From NCBI GenBank assembly GCA_022843585.1, contig JALHNJ010000005.1, positions 1 through 64,000 on the forward strand: a stretch of DNA of 64,000 bases. The letters are read 5' to 3'. Within the stretch, counting starts at the first letter, position 1. Each line of letters starts with the position of its first letter. Source of the DNA: Chitinophagaceae bacterium. Lineage in GTDB: Bacteria; Bacteroidota; Bacteroidia; Chitinophagales; Chitinophagaceae. Made by a program: the position numbers and the translations under genes. Shown in pieces: positions 54,561-62,327 of this stretch. Under the pieces are notes generated by a model. That model was given only the letters and a program-made list of their open reading frames with translations. It did no database searches and was not told the origin of the DNA.

Positions 54561-55808
54561 TTAATGGTGGTGTGGTTTAAACACCGTTTTGTAATTAAAT
54601 TTTTTATGCATCCAAACGGCCCAGGCTTCGTAAAAATAAATTACATCCACAGCTAACACGATTACTAGTAAACTAAGCTTCAGGTCAACCTTCAGACGAT
54701 ACTTATCAAACAAATAGATGCCTAGCCACACAAAAAATATTGCCGAAAGAACCTGGGCTATTTTAGCGACTAAATGGAACCAGATATGGCTTTCAAGGTA
54801 GTAACGGACGAAAAAGGACATGTGCAACCAACACACAAGCACTGCGATAAGCAGATTTGCCCACGAAGGTAACTTTTTTATGTAGTTATCTTCCAATGCC
54901 ATAGAAATAATATTGGCATGTACCACAATCCCATTCATATCAGGTATTGATTTACCATAATACCTGCTGTTCATAGGTGTAAATTTCTTATCTGAGATGT
55001 CATTAGGGTCTTCGTTAATATAACCGAATAAGACAATCTTACCCTCTATTGAAGAGCTTTCCACATTATCAGCTAATAAGTCCTCATACTGTATAAGCTG
55101 GTATTTTTTTAAGCTGCGGGTATAATTGATTATCACCTTGCTAGTACCCTTTTTTTCTAATTTTTTATAAGCAACAGGATCATAGGCTTCAACAATTGCG
55201 GCAGAAAATGATTTGTACCTCTTCTTAGCATAGTCATCGAAAAATGGTTCGTAAGAACGAATTGTTGATAGTGAGTCGTTGAAAATATTCACAAATGCAT
55301 ATTGCGAAGCGGTATTTATATAATTACCTGTGAGAGTAACAGTATCACCATCTTTACCGCTTAAGCTCAAGACACCCGCTGCAATAAGATTTTTATTTCT
55401 TTTGAAGGTTTCTGTTAGTAATGAATCCTGATGTGGTTCACTTGATTTCATAAAATAAGCATCGAGTGCCATCACTTTTGGCTTCATACTAGCCGCTTTA
55501 TCTATCATCATTGATAAAACTTCTCTGTCCGCATAGCCTATATTAACTATTACAATATTTGAATCGAGTTTAGTATCGATGCCTTTTTCCAGCTTTGAAT
55601 AACTAAGGTCATTAGAATCAAAATCTTTCAAACTTAGTTTAATAGGGTTTATGACACCAAGATTAAGCGGAATGGAGCCAAGAACTACAATGAAAAGAAA
55701 CACCCAAATGGTAGCAAAAATGGTATCCCTTTCATATAAATATTTGGTGAAATGGCTGCCTACTTTTTTGGCGTGACCGCCGATGTGCTTATGCAGTGGC
55801 TTTTTCAT
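54561..55808 (-). CDS. CHASE2-domain membrane protein without output domain
   Basis: This 415-residue protein has a short basic cytoplasmic start, one membrane helix (residues 31-52), an extracytoplasmic CHASE2 domain (about 55-315) and three closing membrane helices (about 318-335, 347-368, 378-400). CHASE2 marks are LDSNIVIVNIGYADREVLSMMIDKAASMKPKVMALDAYFM, SSIEGKIVLFGYINEDPNDISD and GIVVHANIISMALEDNYI. In most CHASE2 proteins the last helices lead to a kinase, cyclase or GGDEF output domain; here the chain ends in about 15 residues, so signalling would need a partner. Downstream FecR and divergent caspase-TPR genes are candidates. Confidence 0.85.
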   Translation of the reverse strand: MKKPLHKHIGGHAKKVGSHFTKYLYERDTIFATIWVFLFIVVLGSIPLNLGVINPIKLSLKDFDSNDLSYSKLEKGIDTKLDSNIVIVNIGYADREVLSMMIDKAASMKPKVMALDAYFMKSSEPHQDSLLTETFKRNKNLIAAGVLSLSGKDGDTVTLTGNYINTASQYAFVNIFNDSLSTIRSYEPFFDDYAKKRYKSFSAAIVEAYDPVAYKKLEKKGTSKVIINYTRSLKKYQLIQYEDLLADNVESSSIEGKIVLFGYINEDPNDISDKKFTPMNSRYYGKSIPDMNGIVVHANIISMALEDNYIKKLPSWANLLIAVLVCWLHMSFFVRYYLESHIWFHLVAKIAQVLSAIFFVWLGIYLFDKYRLKVDLKLSLLVIVLAVDVIYFYEAWAVWMHKKFNYKTVFKPHHH

Positions 55809-55877
55809 GCAGATGGTGGTGTACTGGTTGTTGGTTATTGTAATGATTTGCTAATGGTCATTCAGGTTGCAACTTTA

Positions 55878-55920
55878 CAGTTTTTTAACTCAATCTCTAA
55901 TTGCCTGAGTTATTGAACTG
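55878..55920. promoter_or_regulatory. 43-bp symmetric dyad in the CHASE2/caspase divergent region
   Basis: CAGTT (55878-55882), 3 bases, TAACTCA (55886-55892), 13-base centre, TGAGTTA (55906-55912), 3 bases, AACTG (55916-55920). All 12 paired bases match; only the two 3-base gaps differ. It lies 69 bases from the CHASE2 ATG and 73 from the caspase ATG, a typical place for an operator acting on both transcripts. Confidence 0.5.
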
Positions 55921-55951
55921 TCCAACCGCAGGTTTTTGCGGGTGGCAAAGG

Positions 55952-55981
55952 TTGCCATTCCTTTGTAAATCCGTAATTTAG
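55952..55981 (+). promoter_or_regulatory. Possible promoter of the caspase-TPR gene
   Basis: TTG (55952-55954), 19 bases, TAATTTAG (55974-55981), two mismatches from TAnnTTTG. The ATG follows 12 bases later. Confidence 0.35.
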
Positions 55982-55993
55982 TAGGTCTAATTT

Positions 55994-58900
55994 ATGCGAA
56001 ATTACTTTTCCATAATTATTGTATGCCTCTTATTTCTGGCATCAGCAAATTCTGCTGTAGCACAGGCACCTCCCAAACCCAGGGATACAACCATTACGGG
56101 GCCTCAGACCTTTGCCATGATTATGGGAATTTCATCCTATAAATTTGTTCGGCCACTTACTTATGCGGATAAAGATGCTGAAATGTTCAGGGACTACCTG
56201 AAATCTCCCGGAGGTGGAAAGCTTCCAGAAGACAATATTTACACCTTATTGAATGAGCAAGCTACCTCAGCTAATTTCTATACCAAGGGCTTTAACTGGC
56301 TTAAAGTAAAAAAGTTGCAAAAAGGTGACCGGCTTTTTATATACCTGGCTGGCCATGGCGATGCGATAGACGAGGAACAGTTTTTTTACCTGGCTTATGA
56401 TTGTAACCCTGCGGGAGATAAAAACAATTACCTGGTAGGAGGTGCAGTACAATTATATAATCTTAAACTAAAAATTGCAAAAGAAACCGCAAAGGGAGTG
56501 GAAGTCTATTTCATTATGGATGCCTGTAGAAGCGGTGAATTGCCAGGAGGAATAGAAGGTCAGGGATTCTTAAATTCAGCTATTTCAGAAAAGCGAGTAG
56601 GGGAAATTATTATGCTGGCTACCGGAGCCGGGCAGGAGTCGCTTGAAGATGCGACCATTGGAAACGGACATGGGTTATTTACCTATTATTTGGTAGATGG
56701 ATTAAGTGGCATGGCAGATTCGATGGGAACGGTGGATAATAAGATTACCGTGGAAGAGATTAAAAAATATGTAGAAAGAAATGTACCGGTAATAGCGCAG
56801 CAACGGTTTAAAAGAAAACAAGACCCTGTTATTTGTTGCACCGAAAATAATGCCCAGATTGTTAGTATTGTAGACCCGGCATATTTGCAAAAATGGATAC
56901 AAAATAAAAAGTTACAGTCAAAGGGGCCGGGTAATTCTGCTCATTCATTTATCAACTCGCCGAGGAGCAGGGCAGTCTTTGGTCCAGCAGATACCGTTTT
57001 AATTGAAGCCTATAATTTATTTAATGGGGCAGTTAAGCAAAGCAAATTGATTGGAAATGCATCGGCGGATTATTATTATGAATTAATGGCGAAGAAATTT
57101 CCCGGTAATTCTTACACTATTGATGCGCAATCTACCTTGGCAGTAGAATTCATCAACTTTGCACAAAGTAAAATAAATCTATACCTCGATTGCAAGGATG
57201 CATCTTCTATTCAAAAATTGCGGGCCCAAATAGATGAGGAAGATAAGTCGGATGAGATTACAACCAGTTTGAATAGAATGGAAAAGGTGGCACAACAGGA
57301 GTTTTTTGAAGTAGGGAATATGCTGGAGAAAGCGATTGGGATTATTCGGGAAGATGATCCGGAATTTGCGAAGTCGCTGGAAGGCAGGATGTATTTTTTT
57401 AAAGCAAGGGGATATTTTGGCCGTGGCCGTAAATTGGTGGATATTAAAAATGCATTTCAATATGCATACACCGCCTATGCTTCAGATAAAAATGCGGCTT
57501 ATATCCTAAATACACTTTCTTCGCTTCACCTGGATAATAATCGTATTGACAGTGCTATTTTTTATGCAAAGAAAGCAATTGTAGCGGCACCAAAGTGGCG
57601 ATATCCTTACGTTACATTGGCCTTTGCGTATAAAACATTAAACCGTCCAGATTCTGCTATTAAGTATTATAATAAATCAATTGAAGTAGATCCAGATAAT
57701 GCGGATGCCTATGTTGACCTCGGTCACTATTATTATTCCCTTTCAAAAGGCGATTCAGCAATTAATTACTATGAAAAAGCATTGCGATTGGATCCTTCCA
57801 ATCCTTATGCAAGCAGTAATATTGGATGGGTTAATTATGGAAGAAAAAATTATGGTGAAGCTATCCCATATTTTAAACAAAGTATAAATGCCAATCCAAA
57901 GTTTATTAATTCATATAACGGGTTAAGCAAAACTTTCTTTGCCATAAAAGAGTATGACTCGGCCAGGATCTATTACTCCAAAGCATTTGATAATTACCAG
58001 GATAAATCTATTGTGAATGTATTTATCGGCAATTTTTATAAGGATCTAAATGAATTTGATTCGGCTAAAGTTTATTATCTCCAGGCGGCTTTGCTTGATC
58101 CAAATTATGAAGAAGCATATAACAATCTTGGCAGAGCCAGCTTCGCATTAAAGCAGCTGGACTCAGCAAATTTTTACTATAGAAGAGCTTTGCAGGCTAA
58201 CCCTTATTCGGCATTTGCCCTTATTAATATTGGATTAGTATATAAAGAACTTAAACGGCCAGACTCAACCTATTTCTATTTCCAACAGGCTATTAAGGCC
58301 GAACCGGGCAATCCTTCCATATTGAATAATTTGGGTGTTATCTATGGGCAGGAAAAAAATTATGATTCTGCTAAATTATATTTCAGAAAGGCTTTAAATG
58401 TAAGGCCAGATTATAAACCGGCATCCAATAATATACTAAAAATATTCCGGGAGCTCAACCAGCTTGATTCTGTTACTAACTTCTTAAAGGGCTCATCTTT
58501 ATTGGATGTTAATAGCGCCTCCTTTATGAATGACATGGGAATGGCATTCTATGCACAGAAACGATATGATTCCGCCCGTTGGTATATCCGGAAAGCAATG
58601 CAGAAGGAATCTTTTAATTCTCAATACCTCAGCAATATGGGACTTGTATTCCTGGGAATGAAGATGTATGATTCTGCGAAGGTTAGTCTGCAAAAAGCGA
58701 TGCGACTAGACTCGGAGAACCCGATCATCTGGGCTAATATTTCTAATGTTTTCAGACAGCAAAAGCAGTATGACTCTGCGGCTTATTATTTTAAAAAGCA
58801 ACTTTTTAAAAGATCATCTCCGGGTCCGCAAACATATTTTGCTATTGGTAGTTTTTTCGATGATATAAAACTGTATGATTCGGCGGTAGTTTATTTTAAA

Positions 58901-59335
58901 TGGGCCGTACAGGCGGATAGAAATTATATAAATGCTTATACAGAAATCGGAGCTATTTATATGAAGATGGAGCTATACGATTCCGCATTAATTTATTTAA
59001 GTACTGCAGAAAGACTTGATCCTAATTCACACAATACAGCACTAAATCTTGGGTTAGTGTATCATGCAATGGCCCGGTATGCACTGGCAATTGAATATTT
59101 AGAAAAAGCCATTCGTAATGATCCGACAAAAGGAAAAACATATTATCAATTAGCTTGTAGTTATGCTCTTAATAGCAAACCTGCACAGGCAATTACATAC
59201 CTGAAGCAGGCATATGAACGGGGCTACAAGAATGTAGATAATCTATTAGCCGACCCTGACTTGTCGGGCTTAATGGATTTCAAAGATTTTCAAGATTTAT
59301 TAGATAAGTATATACCGAATTGGAGAAACAAATAA
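55994..59335 (+). CDS. Secreted caspase-family protein with long TPR array
   Basis: This 1113-residue protein has a signal peptide (cut near AVAQA, residue 25) and a C14 caspase-like domain from about residue 38 to 290. The catalytic His121 is in IYLAGHGD and Cys178 in FIMDACRSGE, with the family start AMIMGISSYK. A 170-residue helical linker follows. The array then runs from about residue 480 to the end, with 17-18 TPR units of 34 residues sharing the core DSAIKYYNKSIEVDPDNADAY; the phrase YDSA recurs at the start of helix B. The chain ends in LLDKYIPNWRNK. It has the same plan as the 1000-residue protein at 27485-30487. It probably acts outside the cytoplasm; substrates are unknown. Confidence 0.9.
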   Translation: MRNYFSIIIVCLLFLASANSAVAQAPPKPRDTTITGPQTFAMIMGISSYKFVRPLTYADKDAEMFRDYLKSPGGGKLPEDNIYTLLNEQATSANFYTKGFNWLKVKKLQKGDRLFIYLAGHGDAIDEEQFFYLAYDCNPAGDKNNYLVGGAVQLYNLKLKIAKETAKGVEVYFIMDACRSGELPGGIEGQGFLNSAISEKRVGEIIMLATGAGQESLEDATIGNGHGLFTYYLVDGLSGMADSMGTVDNKITVEEIKKYVERNVPVIAQQRFKRKQDPVICCTENNAQIVSIVDPAYLQKWIQNKKLQSKGPGNSAHSFINSPRSRAVFGPADTVLIEAYNLFNGAVKQSKLIGNASADYYYELMAKKFPGNSYTIDAQSTLAVEFINFAQSKINLYLDCKDASSIQKLRAQIDEEDKSDEITTSLNRMEKVAQQEFFEVGNMLEKAIGIIREDDPEFAKSLEGRMYFFKARGYFGRGRKLVDIKNAFQYAYTAYASDKNAAYILNTLSSLHLDNNRIDSAIFYAKKAIVAAPKWRYPYVTLAFAYKTLNRPDSAIKYYNKSIEVDPDNADAYVDLGHYYYSLSKGDSAINYYEKALRLDPSNPYASSNIGWVNYGRKNYGEAIPYFKQSINANPKFINSYNGLSKTFFAIKEYDSARIYYSKAFDNYQDKSIVNVFIGNFYKDLNEFDSAKVYYLQAALLDPNYEEAYNNLGRASFALKQLDSANFYYRRALQANPYSAFALINIGLVYKELKRPDSTYFYFQQAIKAEPGNPSILNNLGVIYGQEKNYDSAKLYFRKALNVRPDYKPASNNILKIFRELNQLDSVTNFLKGSSLLDVNSASFMNDMGMAFYAQKRYDSARWYIRKAMQKESFNSQYLSNMGLVFLGMKMYDSAKVSLQKAMRLDSENPIIWANISNVFRQQKQYDSAAYYFKKQLFKRSSPGPQTYFAIGSFFDDIKLYDSAVVYFKWAVQADRNYINAYTEIGAIYMKMELYDSALIYLSTAERLDPNSHNTALNLGLVYHAMARYALAIEYLEKAIRNDPTKGKTYYQLACSYALNSKPAQAITYLKQAYERGYKNVDNLLADPDLSGLMDFKDFQDLLDKYIPNWRNK

Positions 59336-59374
59336 TCATTGAGTTTCTCGTTTTTTCAGTTACTTTTTTTGCCC

Positions 59375-59382
59375 TATATTTG
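59375..59382 (+). promoter_or_regulatory. -7 promoter box of the tRNA-Arg gene
   Basis: TATATTTG, 22 bases before the tRNA's first base. A T-rich stretch occupies the -33 region but no TTG is seen. Confidence 0.5.
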
Positions 59383-59404
59383 CCGTCCAATTACAAATGG
59401 GAAA

Positions 59405-59478
59405 GGCTGCGTAGCTCAATTGAATAGAGCATCTGACTACGGATCAGAAGGTTTTAGGTTTGAATCCTAACGCGGTCA
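59405..59478 (+). tRNA. tRNA-Arg (anticodon ACG)
   Basis: A 74-base cloverleaf. The acceptor is GGCTGCG / CGCGGTC with G-T pairs, the D-stem GCTC/GAGC, and the anticodon arm TCTGA-CTACGGA-TCAGA with anticodon ACG. The T-arm is TTAGG-TTTGAAT-CCTAA. The discriminator is A and the CCA end is not encoded. It lies 69 bases after the caspase-TPR stop and is followed directly by a terminator. Confidence 0.95.
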
Positions 59479-59480
59479 CA

Positions 59481-59516
59481 AAAAAGCCCCCCGAAATTTC
59501 GGAGGGCTTTTTCTTT
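59481..59516. terminator. Terminator after tRNA-Arg
   Basis: AAAAGCCCCCCGAAA pairs with TTTCGGAGGGCTTTT with one mismatch, followed by T residues. It is also placed to end the convergent Bax-inhibitor gene. Confidence 0.85.
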
Positions 59517-59529
59517 TTATACGATTTGA

Positions 59530-60282
59530 TTAGTCTTTAAGCTTTGAAAGTAAACGCAGTAATTCTAAATACAGCCATACAATGGTTACCAATAGCCCAA
59601 AAGCACTGTACCACTCCATATATTTGGGAGCTCTCATTTCTACACCTTTCTCAACTGTATCAAAGTTTAGCAAAAGATTGAAAGCCGCTAAGCCTACTAC
59701 CAATATTGAAAACCCAATACTAAGGGGAGTTGATTCGCTGGTCAATGAAGTAGCAATGGCTGATCCTCCAATAGAGTAGGTAAGCCATTGGATAAGATAA
59801 AATACTCCTATGGCAGCCGTTGCTACTACTACCACAGTTCTGAGTTTGCTGGTAACTTTAATAATACGATACCTGTAAATAAGGAACATTACAAGTGTAA
59901 CTAATAATGTTAATGCTACAGCCTGTACAGGAAGTCCAGGATATGTATAGTTATACATAGCAGAAACAGAACCAACAAACAGACCTTCTAGTATTGCATA
60001 GATTGGTGCCAAAAATGTAGCCCATTTCATTTTAAACATCATGACAAGTGCTACTGCTAAACCACCAAAAACACCGATCATCATTAATGGCATAGGGTCG
60101 CTGCCTTTATAAAACTGGCTCCATGCTAATAAAGTAGAGCCAATCATTAACATCATCAGCACTCCAAACTTATTCATGGTGCCTTTAAGCGTCATTTCTT
60201 CGCCGGTCGCTATTCCTTCTAAAATAGTTCCCTGGTACGATTTTTCCTGAAGCGCAGGATTGCTCGATTTTAATAAAGCCAT
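59530..60282 (-). CDS. Bax inhibitor-1/YccA family membrane protein
   Basis: This 250-residue protein has seven membrane helices after a 35-residue soluble start (SSNPALQEKSYQGT, EEMTLKGTMNKFG). Conserved stretches are LEGLFVGSVSAMYN and FNLLLNFDTVEKGVEMRAPKYMEWYSAFGLLVTIVWLYLELLRLLSKL, where the closing Asp-rich sensor and LYLELLRLLSK end are typical of the YetJ/YccA group. Bacterial members are pH-sensitive calcium-leak channels or protease modulators; the role here is not known. Confidence 0.9.
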   Translation of the reverse strand: MALLKSSNPALQEKSYQGTILEGIATGEEMTLKGTMNKFGVLMMLMIGSTLLAWSQFYKGSDPMPLMMIGVFGGLAVALVMMFKMKWATFLAPIYAILEGLFVGSVSAMYNYTYPGLPVQAVALTLLVTLVMFLIYRYRIIKVTSKLRTVVVVATAAIGVFYLIQWLTYSIGGSAIATSLTSESTPLSIGFSILVVGLAAFNLLLNFDTVEKGVEMRAPKYMEWYSAFGLLVTIVWLYLELLRLLSKLKD

Positions 60283-60327
60283 AGTGTTTTCTTTTAGTTC
60301 TATAAATGTAAGGAGAAAAATTAAACT

Positions 60328-62256
60328 CTAATAATGCCATCTTACAAAAGCTTCCATCGCAGCATAATGTGTTAAACCGAGGTCTGCATACAAGTTGGCA
60401 GTGTCTGCATTTCTTTCTTCTGCTCTTTGCCAGAATTCTCTGGAGTCACTTCCCTGGAAAGGCACCATATCTTTTTGCGATTGATGAATGAAAATGCCGA
60501 AACGTTTTTTTAATACCTGGTCTGGACTCATGGGTATTGCCATTTCTATTTCTTCAATATTCCACTCTTGCCAGGCACCTTTGTATAACCAGAGCCAGCA
60601 ATCATTGATCCATTCGTCGCCATCATTTTTAATTCTTTTCAATGCTTCTACTACAACATTAAAACAAACGATATGTGTGCCATGAGGATCAGCAAAATCT
60701 CCGGCACAATAAACCTGTTGTGGTTTTATTTTACGCAATAGTTCGATCGTTATTTTAATATCTTTTTCACTCATTGGTTTTTTCTCGATCGTTCCAGTTT
60801 CATAGAAAGGAAGATTTTGAAAATGGATATTCTCATCCGGAATTCCAACATAACGACAAGTTGCTTTTGCCTCACCTCTACGAATCAATCCTTTGATGGA
60901 GCGAATAGTAGGAGTATCAACCTGGTTTGATTTTTTACGAGCTAAAAATTTTCTTGCGTCTGCTAATATTTTTCCGGACTTGCTGGTATTGATGCCGGCT
61001 ATTTCTTCGAAGCCCACAGCAAAATCAAGATAACGTGTCACAAATTCATCAGTCACTGCAATGTTGCCGCTTGTTTGATAGCCAACATGTACATCATGCC
61101 CCTGATCATGCAAACGTTGAAATGTTCCACCCATACTGATAATATCATCATCCGGGTGAGGGGAGAAGATGATCACTTTTTTTGGATACGGAGATGAACG
61201 TTCCGGATGAGCAGGAATATTTGCATTTGGTTTACCACCCGGCCAGCCAGTGATAGAATCCCGCAGCATATAATACACCTGTAAGTTTATTTCATACGCT
61301 TCGCCTTTTTCTACCAGTAAATCACTTAATCCATATTCATTATAATCGCTGTTGGTTAAACTTAATACAGGTTTCTTCAACTTCAATGCCATGTTCACTA
61401 CAGCTTTCTTGATCATTTTTTTCGACCATTCACAATCACCCGTAAGCCATGGCGATTTATTGCGGGTCAATTCTGCAGCAGCAGCTTCATCTACTACAAA
61501 TGTTACATCATCATGATTCTGCAATAGTGATGCAGGAATATGTTCGGTATCATCATCTTCCACCGCTTTTTTTATAACCGGGGCTTTGCTGCTGCCCCAG
61601 GCCATTAATATTATTTTTTTTGATTGAAGGATGCTGTTGATGCCCATCGTTATAGCGAGGCGTGGTACTTGCGATATATTGGCAAACTCGTACGAATTAG
61701 CAATACGGGTTGAATTATCCAAAGTGATCAGTCTTGTTTTGGAATAAATGCCAGAACCTGGTTCATTGAAACCTATGTGTCCGTTATTACCAATCCCTAA
61801 AATTTGCAGATCAATTCCACCTGCATCTTTGATCATTTTTTCATATTGGCGGCAATGTTCTTTTATATCTTCTTTATTTATTTCACCATTGGGAATATGA
61901 ATATTTTTTGGATTGATGTCAACATGATCGAACAACTGGTTTTTCATAAACCGGTTGTAGCTCTGCAACGCCACATTATCTATCGGGTAATATTCATCGA
62001 GATTAAAAGTGATAACATTTTTGAAACTTAATTTTTCTTCTTTATGCATCCGCACTAATTCTGCATACAACGATTTAGGAGTGGAGCCGGTGGCCAGCCC
62101 AAGCACACACTTTTCTTTCTTTTTTTGTTTGTCCCGGATAAAGTCGGCGATTTGACGGGCTACAGAAACAGAGCCTTCTTTTTGATCAGGAAAAATTTGA
62201 ACAGGAATCTTTTCAAAACTATCGGCGAAATTACCTGAAGCAGCTTTTTTGGCCAT
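60328..62256 (-). CDS. nagB: Glucosamine-6-phosphate deaminase fused to a PIG-L-type deacetylase
   Basis: This 642-residue cytoplasmic protein has two enzymes in one chain. Residues 10-280 are NagB, with LGLATGSTPKSLY near 55, FNLDEYYPI near 82, IGNNGHIGFNEPGS near 160, and TLDNSTRIANSYEF near 178, converting glucosamine-6-phosphate to fructose-6-phosphate and ammonia. Residues 365-640 are a LmbE/PIG-L domain with the zinc-binding FSPHPDDDIISMGGTF and CAGDFADPHGTHIVCFNVV. This fused form occurs in many Bacteroidota. The deacetylase part could act on an N-acetyl sugar before deamination, which is inference. A TATATTTG box (62281-62274) precedes the ATG. Confidence 0.9.
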   Translation of the reverse strand: MAKKAASGNFADSFEKIPVQIFPDQKEGSVSVARQIADFIRDKQKKKEKCVLGLATGSTPKSLYAELVRMHKEEKLSFKNVITFNLDEYYPIDNVALQSYNRFMKNQLFDHVDINPKNIHIPNGEINKEDIKEHCRQYEKMIKDAGGIDLQILGIGNNGHIGFNEPGSGIYSKTRLITLDNSTRIANSYEFANISQVPRLAITMGINSILQSKKIILMAWGSSKAPVIKKAVEDDDTEHIPASLLQNHDDVTFVVDEAAAAELTRNKSPWLTGDCEWSKKMIKKAVVNMALKLKKPVLSLTNSDYNEYGLSDLLVEKGEAYEINLQVYYMLRDSITGWPGGKPNANIPAHPERSSPYPKKVIIFSPHPDDDIISMGGTFQRLHDQGHDVHVGYQTSGNIAVTDEFVTRYLDFAVGFEEIAGINTSKSGKILADARKFLARKKSNQVDTPTIRSIKGLIRRGEAKATCRYVGIPDENIHFQNLPFYETGTIEKKPMSEKDIKITIELLRKIKPQQVYCAGDFADPHGTHIVCFNVVVEALKRIKNDGDEWINDCWLWLYKGAWQEWNIEEIEMAIPMSPDQVLKKRFGIFIHQSQKDMVPFQGSDSREFWQRAEERNADTANLYADLGLTHYAAMEAFVRWHY

Positions 62257-62273
62257 GGTGCATAATTGAGTTA

Positions 62274-62281
62274 CAAATATA
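62274..62281 (-). promoter_or_regulatory. -7 promoter box of the NagB-PIG-L gene
   Basis: On the - strand the sequence is TATATTTG, 18 bases before the ATG. No -33 TTG is clear. It makes this gene at least partly independent of the upstream hexosaminidase gene. Confidence 0.5.
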
Positions 62282-62327
62282 ATTTTTTTTTTGAAGGTTT
62301 ATGCGGATTTTTGCAGGTTTATGCCAA

